Origin: Trichostrongylus colubriformis
Taxonomy: Eukaryota > Nematoda > Chromadorea > Rhabditida > Trichostrongylidae
Direction of reading: 5' to 3'
NCBI GenBank assembly: GCA_963978905.1
Contig: OZ022256.1
Coordinates: forward strand, 59,360,646-59,424,645
DNA: 64,000 bases
Below the pieces are notes generated by a model. That model saw only the letters and a program-made list of their open reading frames with translations, did no database searches and was not told the origin of the DNA. Each line of letters starts with the position of its first letter. Position 1 is the first letter of the stretch. Positions 34,270 through 46,129 of this stretch are shown piece by piece. Made by a program: the position numbers and the translations under genes.

Positions 34270-36900
34270 CGTCTTACCTGACCATGACCTTTAAAATCAA
34301 GTAAGTCGCGTCTTCCCTGATCCACAACGACCTTTGAAATCAAGTCATCAAAAATGAATGATTTAGAAGGATTCTGACAAATATGGGTGCTCTTGGAAAT
34401 CTCTAGTGACTCATTGTCTGCTGACTAGTTTCAAATATTCAAAATGACCCTGCAATACTAAATGCATAACTTCTCCCGAGTAACCGTACACCTTTAATGT
34501 GCCATTTCATTTGGTGAGACATTTTCTCATCATTAGGCTGGTACTGCTCAATTGCAGCCACTCGACTTTAGTGTCAGCATCATTACAAGTTGTTGTGTGC
34601 TGAGGATCCCGGCTAATTGCTGTATTTGCTTCCGTATGCTCTCGAAAGATCAGTTTCCCTTTATGGGGTGTTGAGTTTTTGTGGCAGAAATGCACATTTC
34701 TCTGCCTTCGGTTTTATTTGTTATAAATATTCTTTGGTGCTATCGCATTGGGAAAAGGCTTCCCATTATGAACGCTATTTTTACCAAAGCTAAGAAAGGG
34801 AAGGGAACCCCTTCCTCCGTCCTTTAGGGCTTAGGCAAGATTATACGTCTGAATGTGCAGAGCTACCACTTAAAGATCTCTCAGAAATACTACTTTTCGG
34901 GAGATGCCCCCCCCCCCCCTCTCTCACTGCGATAGCACCCAGTCTTCTTTGCTGCGCGGTCATTCATCACGTAAACTATCCTTTTTCTTCAGTACTGTGC
35001 CTCTCCGCCTACCCGTCAATAATATAGTTATTACCGTGAAAGTTTTAAAATTCGCGTGTAAACGCGCTTCCGAAATTTTTTGCGAAAATTTCTAAGCTGT
35101 TTATTTCATAGCAGAAAAGTTTTTAACGTCACTCGATAGCATTTCTCATAAAGAATCAAGATTTTTTACCTTTTATTCAACAAAATGCGTCTAAAAATGA
35201 ATCAAAAGTTGGTTTTGAAAACTGAATAACCAGAGGAATGTGCTACTACATAGGGCCACACCAAAAGAGTGTGGGCAGGGGGCGGGGGGAAGAGGGGGTA
35301 GGCTGTCTGGATTGGTAGCGAAACACGGACTTATTGCCGCATTCCTGAGAATATGCAAGGGACTTTTATATCGCTGCTGTTATAAGTCCTACAGATTTCA
35401 TATTATACTTCAAAATTATGCTTTACCTTATGGGCAGACTATGGTCAAATAATATTATATTCCCACAAGATTTTCAATGATTACCTTGTTTATGAATTCA
35501 AAGAATAACTTGAGTTTACAGGGATAATAGTTCCGTGATAATTAATTCCTTTGGGATACGCCATGTGCTCCATTGCTATTGAATGTTGTGGAGGTGTTTG
35601 TCTGTGTGTTTGGCAGATCGTGTTAATCTGATGGGTAACCACTGTTTTAGCTTGAAGCAGTGATAACAGATTAATCTCAAAGGCGGGTTTTGCTAAAAGA
35701 GTGATGTGTCGATATCCTCTGTGAGCTGTTTATTGCTTCCCTCTAAAATCCATCTCTACCCCTCAAATGCTCTTAGAAACAGCTCAGCCCTCGATATCTT
35801 CCGTACTCATGAATCATACTGCCGATATCACCTAAAAAATCAGCTTGTCCCTCCATGTCGACAGAAGCAGCTATGTTCTCCTTTCTTGGAAGCTTGTTTT
35901 TTGATTGTAATAAGCATTTCACCATATATCGTACTCTATATTATATTAGATTGTAACAAAATTTTTGCAACATTTTCTTACTGGTTTTTCCTTCGCACAT
36001 ATAACATTCACATCAAAATTAGATCTCAAATTTGCAGCTACTTCGTTATTTGTATTTACTTATAGTTACATGCTGGGGTACACAGTGAGTCAAGTTCTTT
36101 CAAGTCTTCGGTCTAAGCTTTTTTCGCATAACCTTTTTGTGCTGAATCAAATTCTGCGAAATGTTGTTCTGTGGAACCTCAAAATGTGACATACATTTTC
36201 CATTTTGCTACTATTTATTGTTTTCATGGTTTTCCCAGCATTGAATTCGAAACAAGTGGAAAACGCGGAAAATGAGTGATCAGGAAAATCGATTTATCTG
36301 GTGCTCAGAATTGTCAAACCGAAAACTTCGTTATTTTTGCTAGAAAGCACGTCTCTCAATGATAGCAGCGTTAGGGATGTGAATTTCGGAATAACACCGT
36401 GGGTCATGGAGTCCCACTCTTCTGTTGGTTTGGCAAATTTTCTTCTTACTTTTGTCATTTTTCTTTTCTCCTTTCCCAGTTTCCTCGATCAAAAACTGTT
36501 GATCTACGTTTACATGGTCCTGGGAGATTCAAGCCCGTAGTTTGACTTGGCCATCCCTAAATTGTGATTTCTTGGTTTGGAGGGCCTTCTTTACGATCCC
36601 TATTATGGATTTGGGAGCGTATACTGCAGTAAAACTCGCGTAGCAAGCATTTTCTTTTTCCTCATGGTAACAAGATGTTCATCATCACTTACAGTAGCGC
36701 ATCCTAGTCACTGATCCGTTAATCCCATAATGGGCCCCATTGCGTTCAGTGAGAAGGTCCCATACACTACAATTGTACTTCCACCACGATTGACTGTGGG
36801 TACCGTAATCTCCTGTTGAATCATACGGTAGGTGAACTTTTATATTTCCATTTCATTTAATTTTGGATCTTACTGCGGCACAAATTGAACTTGCTCTAAT
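34270..36900. other. No gene supported
   Basis: AT-rich unique-looking sequence with a run of 13 C at about 34906. The hydrophobic frame at 35706-36189 is T-rich and has no clear motif. Confidence 0.4.
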
Positions 36901-36901
36901 A

Positions 36902-37114
36902 AGTGGTTGACGCATGATTAATGCGAATTTTTGAACAATTTTACTTAGCAAAAACAATAATGCAATTTAGCAAAAACGTGTATAAATGATTATTTTGAAG
37001 CATTTTCGTCATCGCAATCAAGGACTGCTTCCCAACTATTAATCGTTAAAACGTCAATTTGCACTACAGAAAAACGTAACAATAAAAATCCGCATTAATC
37101 ATGCACCAACCTCA
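36902..37114. mobile_element. MADE1/Hsmar1-like mariner MITE
   Basis: The 213-bp element has about 32-bp inverted ends (AGTGGTTGACGCATGATTAA at left, TTAATCATGCACCAACCTCA at right) between TA dinucleotides. The ends resemble the Hsmar1/MADE1 terminus (TTAGGTTGGTGCAAAAGTAATTGCGGTTTTT) in spacing and in the GTTGGTGCA...ATTGCGG core. There is no coding capacity inside. Confidence 0.65.
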
Positions 37115-37376
37115 TAAAAACCTCGCTCCAATCAAACAAGTTCCACCTGAGGTAGTCCCATGCGAAGAAAACTGTAGCTCTCTTCATTCGGATATCCAGT
37201 GGCTCTCTAGCTGAACGTCGCTTCCATAGATTCCAGCCCCTACGAGCGTCTTTTCCGGTATGTCAACTGAACTGATTTAGTCGGCATAACCCACAGAGAA
37301 TGCAACGACAGTATCCAATGGCCTGCATGAAGTCGGCTCCTGGTGAAGAGCGATGCGTCTATCTTGCCTGGAAGGA

Positions 37377-37737
37377 TTACGGCGTGGTTATACCGTTCTC
37401 TGAACCTCCGAACAGTGCTCCTGGCCTCATCTTATTTTCTGTCGAGATGGATGCAATCCATATTTGTGCCGTTGTTAAATACACTTCATTGAATTTTAAC
37501 TGCTTGAGAGCGGGCACTTTTGGGACAGTGAAGCGGGTTTTTGCGAAGGGTGCTGCGGTTGGAGTCGTTGGCTTTCTATCCAAGATTGTAGCAACGATGT
37601 TCTTCCGCCTCTGCAACTGATATGTGAATTTATTGAAGCCAACATAAACTGGGTACATAGTCTTCTCAGACAACGATTCTGCTACTGCAAATGATGGCCA
37701 TAAGTTCAGCGTTGCCTCCATATCACTATCAACCCTG
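37377..37737 (-). CDS. Possible exon of an unknown gene
   Basis: The minus-strand frame opens at an acceptor-like CATCATAG and stays open for about 120 codons (YPVYVGFNKFTYQLQRRKNI, ATILDRKPTTPTAAPFAKTR) with a possible donor AACG|GTATAA. Composition is more protein-like than the overlapping plus-strand frame. Product unknown. Confidence 0.3.
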
Positions 37738-38037
37738 ATCAGTTCCTATGATGGTACTGCGCTTTTGTAGTAAAGCAAGACATTTTATAAAAGTTTGTTC
37801 CTGCCGGATGGTGTGTCTACGGTAGTTTCAGAATTTGACCTCCGTGTACCTGGTAGCATGTCAAGGATGTGGGCAAAAATATGTTGAGGGAACTGGGAGA
37901 CCCTTTTTTAAACGACTTGACGAACATAGGCAGGGCCTTGCAAAATCTCACGTCATACATGAGCAGTAGATCCTTCGAGCACAGAATCTAAAAAGGTGCC
38001 CACGAAGGACCTCTCAGCTCGAGTGTGTACCCTTATG

Positions 38038-38146
38038 CTTACTGCTTGGAGCCCTCTTTCAGGCTCCGAAGAAGGCGAACTCGCCGAAACGTCAGCCGAT
38101 AAAGAATTATTAATGACCTCCAAGCAGTTGAACACTAGATACTACA
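38038..38146 (+). mobile_element. 109-bp hammerhead-bearing insertion with 14-bp target duplication
   Basis: The insertion is flanked by perfect copies of TGTGTACCCTTATG (38024-38037 and 38147-38160). It sits exactly in the left terminus of a Mutator-like MITE, whose own end is restored when the insert and one copy are removed. A 14-bp duplication is unlike the cut-and-paste families here and fits target-primed retroposition. Confidence 0.75.
38042..38127 (+). ncRNA. Hammerhead-like motif with changed, still pairing stems
   Basis: An outer stem CTGCTTGGAG/CTCCAAGCAG encloses helix I GGCT/AGCC, the core CCGAAGA (U4 to C), helix II GGCG/CGCC with an AACT loop, and GAAACGTC. Compared with 13562-13624, both helices changed sequence on both strands and remain paired, which argues for selected structure at some time in the family's past. 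Confidence 0.55.
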
Positions 38147-38339
38147 TGTGTACCCTTATGTCAAGATTGTCGCACCGCGGCATGTCGCAAGCGAAGCAAG
38201 GCGTACGAGCTAAAGGCGCCATATTGTGAGGTCCTGGAGCGATTACACAACAATCGCGACGCACATAGCTCGCACACACTGCGTCGCACGCTGCTCGTCG
38301 TCGTGCGACAATCCTGACATAAGGGTACACACTCCTCAG

Positions 38340-40600
38340 CTTCAGTAAAAGTGCTGCACCGCTCCAATGGAAACACAGTGGAAAGAAAATTACTGTAGGC
38401 ACTAGAAATAAAAAAGATGATCCCCGGAAATAAATAGCAAAGACGAGCTACCTAACTGTCTTCAATAAATCAAATCACTGCAGTGACTTGTACTTGACTG
38501 AATGTGATATCATATATCACCATAGCTATGCACTAGGGTCTAAGGGTTAGATCAGAGTGGGTTACCATTCCTAATCCACTCCCAGCAATTCGAAAGGATA
38601 GGTACGCGGCGGCAGTGAGTCAGGCGGATACATATGTATCTGCTGACTCCTTTTATAAAATGCCAATATGAAAATAAAATAAATTTATTTATTTCAGGCT
38701 TGAAGCCTTTACTTAATTTGGAGGTCCAATGAAAATTTGGAAGTTCTTATAGGTTTGGCATTTATAAATATAGAGTAAACCGATGTTTCTTAGTTATAGC
38801 ATCTTCGTGTCAAGGCACCGAAAGCTTGCCAGTAAGCTCAAATTTTTTGCAATATTTTGTGCAATCTTTTGAGTCTTTTGAAATTAAATTGGAGCCTCAC
38901 ATTGTTTTTTTCACACATGTAAATCAGTTTAGTTCAAAAGTCCAATAGAAATTTAAAAGGTCTTAGAGGTTTGGCATTTGTAAATATAAAATAAACCGAT
39001 GTTTCCTGGTAATGGCGTTTTCGTGCTTTCCATCCTTTTTAAAGTCAAAGTCCTTTTCCTTGTTTTGAGTGATCAATGCTTGTAAAAAGCTATGAAAACA
39101 ATAAATCAACGGTCAAGTGATGTAAAATGTTCGCAATATGTTCCACGATATAGAGACTAAAATCCCATAAAATCAGTGGGCAGAAAGAAATTTATACCAA
39201 AAAAGGCGTTTGGACGAAAACTTGAGCACAACTGTATTTGATAAATGAACTTGTAGAATTTAAAAAATGATTCATTGAACCAAGAAGAAAATAAAATGCA
39301 GCAGTATCCGTGAGCAAAGAGCAACGAAGGTGCAAGTTGAAAAATCGTTATTCTTATAAGTGTAGAGAATGAAACAGTAACTTCCAGAGAATTACGGAAA
39401 AGGTCCCAAACATACGACAGTCTAATCAAAAGTGGTAGCCGCCATGGCATATAGCAAGCCTCCACAAACAATTGTCTCTCGAGCGACTTGTTGTAGAATG
39501 TGTGTGAGGCATCGGACGTATAAATCTAATTTCCGTAAGAGAAAATCCCACATGTGACTAGAATATCAGGCTAAAATTCGTTTTGGAAGGAGCGTGCCCT
39601 GTAAGTTGAAGTCGCATCGCGCGAAATTGAATTACCTATTTTTCAAGTAATTTTTATTTCGATTGCGTCGGTTTCTGCGTGCTGCAAATTATTTTTGGAG
39701 AGCTGAACACATTGGGTTTCCAATCTTTTTTCATATGTTCTCAGATTTCCTTTTTCGTACTAAAACCTACAAGACTACCTTGAAATTGATTTTTACCTTT
39801 TGATAACCGCTGATTTTCGTCGCAGCCCGCGATGCGAAAGTTGTTATGAGGTTGATGGGTTATGGGTGAACCATTGCCAGAGCTTTTGCCCATAACTCAG
39901 TAACCTAATGAGTACCTTGAAATATCGATCGCATTATCTTCAAGGGTCCGCTATCCTTCCATCCCTTAGGGGAAGGGGGCGGGATAGGAACTGGTCTACT
40001 GACGATGAGGAATGCGGCGTTACGTACTCCTGGTTCTCATCAGTCTTTTTCGAATGCGCCATACAATCTACGCATAGTGTGCATTGCGTATTCTACTTCT
40101 AGTAGTATACCGTCACAGGCTTTAAAAGTCTCTAGATTCCAGGTTGATGCATAATAAATCTGGCTTTTTTTGAAAAATTTTTTCGACAACAGTGATAAAA
40201 TTATTTAAAAAAAGGTCCGGAGATGATTTTCAACACCCATTTCTATTACGAGAACAATTGAAGCAATTCAATAGCAAGTAACGGAACATTTCAGACATGA
40301 AATTACTTAATAAAGCCGCAATGTTTTCGCGTTAATCTAATATTCTTGATTTTCTTGTAATATAAAAATGGGGGTGAGTCCGTTGGTGTTTCTATTTATG
40401 TCTGATCTTCAACTCATTCGCTGATTAAAATATGAACGAGTGCTTCGAGGAAACCAAGAAATTCAAGCAAAGTTAAGCGCGAAGCCCTTGTAAGCTTGAT
40501 CGTTGAACTATAAAAGCTGCGAATACTGAACGACTCACTCTACCCGGAACTACACCAATGGTAATGACTCAATACTGCACAAATTTAAATTTAATTCAAT
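38340..40600. other. No gene supported
   Basis: It contains a repeated TTTGGCATTTATAAATATAGAGTAAACCGATGTTT-type unit (about 38750-38800 and 38965-39010, roughly 215 bp apart) and a SINE tail at 39795-39905. The 104-codon minus-strand frame at 39157-39471 has no domain. Confidence 0.45.
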
Positions 40601-40605
40601 TATAA

Positions 40606-41096
40606 ACACTGGAAGGGAGCTTTCGGCTGATGGTGAACCTTGCAGCTTGCTTAGATTGCTTAAATGGTACAGGCGACGCTTATCGTCGAGCATTATTCGT
40701 AATGTCATGATTTGTTAATCATTTTAATTATTTTGTGAGAATCAATTTTTCCGTGAAAATCTTTTCATTCTTACTCCTTTACTTATTCTCTTTTTCTACT
40801 GTTTTACTTGTTTGTTATTGTTTAATGTTTCACTTGATTCACATCACCATAATTGAATGAAATACGTCATACGTGACAACAAATGACTATCACGTTGTGG
40901 CCCAGTCTCCCACAGCGAAGAGCTTGGAAAGGTGATGCGTACAGTGTGCAATGTTACGCGTAAGATCGCGAACAAACCCCGAACGTCGCACTTTTCAACC
41001 CCAGTTTTGCTCCGGTTGCCCTTTCTACCCTATAATATTCCTTTCAAAACGAACATTTCCTCCCGTTTCCGTTTCTTTCCCTACCCCTTACGGTAC
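40606..41096. mobile_element. TTAA-target MITE, subtype 2, older copy
   Basis: ACACTGGAAGGGAGC at the left and CTACCCCTTACGGTAC at the right, with both flanks mutated to ATAA. The central 300 bp (GTTTCACTTGATTCACATCACC...GACAACAAATGAC) follow the other subtype-2 copies. Confidence 0.7.
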
Positions 41097-41288
41097 ATAA
41101 ATAGGTGACCATTTTATGAGGGTGCGACTCGAGCCCATCAACCCTGGCCAACCACTGTAGCGTCCACATCCAGGAGTCTTCATGTCCGGTTGCGATCACA
41201 GAGCTAGCGTTTCAATCAGCTGCCTTTTCAGCCTTTTTGTCGATTGCACCCTCGTCTTTGCGACCTCGAAATTCAACCTATATATTAC

Positions 41289-41544
41289 CGAATCTGAAGA
41301 TCAAATGGTCTATTTCATTGTGTGGAGAAATAAATACCTCCAAAATCATTGGGGTCATTGAAACGCAAAACGCGACGAAAATCCCATTCGAAAAACTCCA
41401 TTGAATAAGGTGAGGTATACAGACTTCATCTAATTTCTTCTTTTTCTTTGAAATATTCGGGAATTCAAGCAGAAAATAGAGGACTCCGATGACGATAATG
41501 GATACGTTAATGTATTCATTTAGAATCTTCAAGCGGAGAATAAT
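41289..41544 (-). CDS. Possible exon of a membrane protein
   Basis: The acceptor TTTACTTTCGCTCAG and donor TTCG|GTAATA flank 85 codons with two hydrophobic segments (VSIIVIGVLYFLLEF, NGIFVAFCVSMTPMILEVFI) separated by NISKKKKKLDE. This is compatible with a nematode chemoreceptor-type 7TM exon, but no neighbouring exon was found. Confidence 0.3.
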
Positions 41545-42552
41545 CTGAGCGAAAGTAAATGAATTTCAGATTAAATTCCCGTTATCCCCGACTGAATCCA
41601 GTTGAGAAAAGCCACTTATAGTCACACCTTATCGGCTTTGCCTATGACTTCCTCTTTGGCTCTCATTCTCACGTCATTATAAGGGAGATGAGATAAAGAA
41701 TGAAAACAAGCTGACCCGCCCACTTCTACTTCATACTTTTCAACAAAACTTGGTTAACTACCGTGAGCCTTAATTTATCCTTTTATATAATCTTATACTG
41801 AAGAAAATTTGGTTGAATAATCTGAATGTGAATCTTATACGTTAATTAGACGGATTTCAGTGGATTCTTGTGAAATTCAACGAAAGCGGCCAGATCGCAC
41901 TTTATGAAACGTTGATGGCCTTATTTCCTAGGTGCGACTGAGTTCATTCGCGAGCAATTCATGAAACTAATCAAGTCTAATTGAGAGTCCCTTTTTTAAC
42001 CTGTCCAGCAGCTTTTCTCTAGCATTCTATCATCGTATAGTTGCCTAATTAGCACTAGCCTGACTCTTGCAACTTTATTTATAGTTAAATATCAAAAAGC
42101 CGCCACAAGTATCCCATTTTCTTTACTTCTCTCATTAAAAACAAATATAAGGTAATCGCCATTATGCCGCTTCCATAATGATGAAATTGTGGAATTAAAA
42201 AATTGTGGAACTGTGAAAAAGGGCTGGATAGCCAGAATGTGAATTGAATTGCGAAAATTGAGTTTCCTAGAAATGTGGAATGGTAGAATCAGCGTTTCGC
42301 TTATTTTCTCGACTGGGCAGAGTCTGAAAATCGCTGCGTATCTTGACTTTTCGCAGATTCCACGAATCCGCAATACCACGAAAACGCGAAGCGCGCGATC
42401 TTGCCAATCGATACGCACCTCTACCATTTCCATCAATCCTTGATTCTACCAATTTCACCAGTATGAACGCTGCCTTAAGATACCCCATCGACCGCATCTC
42501 GTCGCAACCCTTAGACTGGAACTGCGAAAGCATCCGTATGGGTCGCATTTTA

Positions 42553-43297
42553 TTAGGTTGTCCCAAAAGTCTTGAAGTATTTTTCCAGAAAAACATCACT
42601 AATCCTTATTCACTTCGAGGCAGGTCCAGGCGGTTCAGGAATATGGTAGAACCTTCCCTAAGCTTTCTAGGGAAATATATATTGACCCACCAGATCCCGT
42701 GGAGAGAGCTACAATGCCCGTTGTCGATGCCCACCCAACTCGCAGTATCATCTATTATGAGCGGTCTTGCGGCACCAAAACGACGGAAGCTTGCCACTCC
42801 ATCAGCGCTGCATTGGGCAAGGGATGTGTGAGCTACGAGACCGTGCGTCGCTGGTTCATCAGCTTCAGCAACGGCGAGATTGACATGAAAGACAAACCAC
42901 GCTTGGGACTGTGCTGGTTCTGGGACGCGGAAGGAATGCTTTACCGCGTGGTGCTGGTACAAGGCGAGACAGTCACCGCTGCCGTATGCACCCACCAGCT
43001 CCAGCAGCTCGCCGTCGCTGTTCGAGAAAAGTGCCGGAAAAGGTTCGCGGTCACCCTTCTTAATGACGACGCCCGCTCCCATTTCGCGAAAAGTACTCAG
43101 GCCAAGTTATAGGAGCTCGGCTGGGAGAAAGTTCCCACAGTTCTGGGAGAAAAGAATCAACGATTTTCTTATGAAGTGGCAGAGGGTTGCCGATAACAAT
43201 GGTCAATACGTTGTTGCCTAATTGTTATTTGTTGGACGAAAAAAAAATAAAAAGTGATGATCGAAAGAAATACTACAAGACTTTTGGGACAACCTAA
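42553..43297 (+). mobile_element. Internally deleted mariner element with intact ends
   Basis: A 745-bp element with inverted ends TTAGGTTGTCCCAAAAGTCT and AGACTTTTGGGACAACCTAA, flanked on both sides by TA, the Tc1/mariner target duplication. Full mariners are about 1.3 kb, so this copy has lost about 500 bp internally. It should still be bindable by a matching transposase because both ends are preserved. Confidence 0.9.
42714..43111 (+). pseudogene. Mariner transposase remnant (DNA-binding domain fused to part of the catalytic domain)
   Basis: The ATG at 42714 opens a frame with the mariner helix-turn-helix region (VSYETVRRWFISFSNGEIDM), which jumps to the block normally following the first catalytic Asp (WDAEGMLYRVVLVQGETVTA) and then LLNDDARSHFA, equivalent to the HDNARPH second-Asp motif. 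The roughly 100 residues carrying the first Asp are missing. After a stop near 43110, a second gap removes the third-Asp motif, though a C-terminal fragment (KWQRVADNNGQYVV) is readable in another frame. It cannot be catalytic; a truncated DNA-binding product is conceivable. Confidence 0.85.
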
Positions 43298-43993
43298 TAC
43301 TTCCGCACAAAGGGCTAGAGCTGGCCCTGGAATTCGGTACCATGACTGAAGTGCGCAGATGGACGCGCATGTGAACGGTGGGAGGGTGGTGGGATCTTAA
43401 CAGAGTATGGTATGTTATCGTTACGACGAAATTTCACACGGCCGCGTGACGCGGTGCGTGCGATCTGAGAGCACCGTATGTAGTTGGGTCCTGGGACGAT
43501 TTCACGCGTTGAACACAGTAATCGCTTTGAATCCAAACATAACTAGCTCTTCATAAAACATCGCTTTGTACTTGCTATCTAGTACTTCATGTTCATCATA
43601 AGTCGTTCCTTCCTTCGCTGGAGAGCTGTCACGAACTTTTTATTCATTTTCCTTCCCTCATAATTTATTTCCTGGGAATAAAATCTAGCGCGATTAAGCA
43701 AAAAGAACCCAACCATTTCTCACAGCACGATTCAATATTGCTTCAATTGAGAAGCCATTGGATTCTGTTATACCCTTACCATGTCATTCCTGCTTCTTTG
43801 TCTAGATTTCCCGCCAAAAAATTTCGGGAACATTTGCAATAACAACGAAATGAAAAGGAAGCCAAATTAAGAGAAAGAGCTTAGTCCCAAAGGCTTTGAA
43901 GTGTTCTCTTCATTTATTTTTTAACCTATTAGCTACCCAACATTTGGCTTCACTTCTAGTGCTATGACTATACAAAATATGATCGCTCCTTAA

Positions 43994-44455
43994 AAACACC
44001 GGGAAGGGTCACTTCTGGCCTACGGTATGGCCTACCGTAGAGCTTGTGGGTTCGTTGGGTTGAAGACATTGCACACACGACACCTTGCTAAGACGTCGAG
44101 GATGAATTCAATGAATTCTTTTGTCACAAACATCTTTCTTCTTACACTTTCTTATTCACCTATTAATCGTTTCCCTCATTTATTGCTCTTAGTTGCTTAC
44201 TTGTTTTACGTCATCATGAATGAATGAAATACACCCTACGATGCAACAAATGACATTTTCTGCAGCGAGCAACTCGGAAAGGTGATGTTGCAGTTCGAAG
44301 AGGTGCGCAGGAGATGCGAATGCAGATCACCACGTCGCGCTTCTCAACTCGAGTTTCTCTGCCGATTATCGCCTTTATCCTTGAATGTTCGTTTCAAAAC
44401 GATCGTTTCTTTCCATCTTCCTATTTCCCCCGACCCCCCCACCCCCCCGGTTCCC
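43994..44455. mobile_element. TTAA-target MITE, subtype 2
   Basis: AACACCGGGAAGGGTCAC at the left after TTAA (43990-43993); CCCCCCCGGTTCCC at the right, flank mutated to GTGA. The internal GGTATGGCCTACCGTAG...GACACCTTGCTAAGACGTC block is shared with 22113-22581 in inverse order of orientation. Confidence 0.75.
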
Positions 44456-44904
44456 GTGAGGTTACGCTTCTGAACTGTATTTGAGTGCGAGACGCACCCT
44501 TAAGGGAATGCTCAGTACTGAGACATTCTGAGCTGATTTGGCTTCAAAGCACTAACTTTACATGAATTCTTTTAAATTTAAAAAAACCTCTTTGAAGTGC
44601 ATCTCTCATGAAATCCTTGATTGGTTGCCCTTATCAGAGTATGTTGGCTGACTAGTTCGACATTTTTCTTTTTACTTTACCCATGTCTTCATCTTTTTCA
44701 CTTTAGCATTGAAGGCACCAGGATCACTTGAGTGACTATTGAAGCGCCAATAATAAAAGTCGAGGAGTACGGTAGTGAAGAGAAGTTCGAAAGAAGCTTC
44801 CCGAAAATGGCAAAAATAAGTCCCTAGCATTTGGCCGGGTGCGAGATTACTGCGTGGAAGTGAGCCCTTCTCTTAACTCCCACTGGATGTTGTCATAAGG
44901 AACT

Positions 44905-45152
44905 ATTAGATATTATCCACGTCGTCTTCCGCCGCTGCCAGAGACAAAGAGTGGGGCTGTTTACGTACCTTTCTTTTCCTACTACGCGTCTCTGACCGCA
45001 GCGGACAATGGGGCGGGTATCTACATTGAGGCTCCGCTCCTTCGGCCGCCACTTCGAGGAGCTGTATCTTGGCGGGTTTCTCAATTTTTTGTGTTAACTT
45101 TGCATGCGACCGTTGTTAAGCAAATGTAACATAATTATATGGGTAAAAAGGA
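44905..45152. mobile_element. GGCGGCCG palindromic element, 3' part
   Basis: It keeps the right arm (GAGGCTCCGCTCCTTCGGCCGCCACTTCGAGGAGCTGTAT...TTTGCATGCGACCGTTGTTAAGCAAATGTAACATAATTATATGG). The left arm is cut short near 44905. Confidence 0.65.
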
Positions 45153-45952
45153 ACTTATTTTTCCGTGCACGATTCCTATAAGTCCTATTTCGCGCGACGT
45201 GTACAAATTGTTCGCTTCGCGTGCGATTTCGTACACTTCCCCAAAATTTTAATAACAACAAATTGTTATTTCTATAAGATATGTACGCTCAATCATCACA
45301 GAGAAAAAGTAAAGCCCGCAATCAAATAAACATGCAGGCACGCACAACGTTTGTGAAAAAAGGAAAAAAACATATGAAAACAGGAATAGGAAATTTAGAG
45401 GAAAATAGCTGTCTAGTACCGAGTTTCTCATTGCATCCAGTGGAATCCCAATCGGCTGCAACAACTCCTGCTGATGACGTCGTGAGTGCGACGCCGCAAT
45501 GCGAAATTTCGAACTAACGATATACACCCGCCTTCTGCCAGAGTCGTTGCCAGCAATCACTTCTAGGTTGGGAGGTGTGGCGCTGCCTAATGAAGTCGTG
45601 CTGGCTTCTTTGGCTCTGATTTCTTAAGAACCGCTCATCTTCACTCCTCGATAAAGGCACAGCTTACGTGGCTTTGTGTCGAACTATTCGCTCAGAGAGT
45701 GCTGCAGTATTAAATGATTCTGGAATGTGCTTTAAATTCTGTCGCAGCTTTGTCGTTTTTCCCCATATTCGTCTCCTATGGTGGTCACGCTTCGTCGTAA
45801 TTGTAATTAAGTGAAATAGCATTTGATAACGTCCTTCGTTTCTTCGAAACATGCTTCTGTCAAATATCCGAGGCTTCAAACTCTCGAGTCATTTTTATTT
45901 GAAGGTGTTCTCACTTTTTCTTCAGCAACAACTGGTCTCTATTCACTTTTAG

Positions 45953-46121
45953 ACCACGTTCATACTCTGCGGTGCTGGCAACAGTGCGTGACTGCATGTC
46001 TCTGCGTCTCCGCTTATGCTACCTTGCCTCGTTGGCTGCGTTGTCTCTGCATCTCCCCCGCCACTCTTCTTTGCTGCCTGTTAACGCAGCCTTGGCCTGA
46101 CGGCGCCGAGTATGAACGCAT
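45953..46121. mobile_element. CGTTCATACT hairpin element
   Basis: CCACGTTCATACTCTGCGGT at the left and GGCGCCGAGTATGAACGC at the right, with the same CTCTGCGTCTCCGCTTATGCTACC...GCCTCGTTG interior as 58182-58396. Confidence 0.7.
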
Positions 46122-46129
46122 TGGAATGA

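Larger units (their letters stand above)
38021..38334. mobile_element. Mutator-like MITE interrupted by the hammerhead-bearing unit
   Basis: The termini GAGTGTGTACCCTTATG and CATAAGGGTACACACTC are inverted repeats. Outside are CTCAGCTC (38013-38020) and CTCAGCTT, an 8-bp target duplication with one change. Subterminal sequence (GCGTCGCACGCTGCTCGTCGT...) matches the MITEs at 11581 and 58402. The nested 109-bp insert occupies 38038-38146. Confidence 0.75.

Noticed and set aside
42343..43082. Frames of about 160 codons around the mariner (42343-42831 plus, 42606-43082 minus)
   Set aside because: They are shadow frames of the transposase remnant; only the 42714-43111 frame carries mariner motifs.
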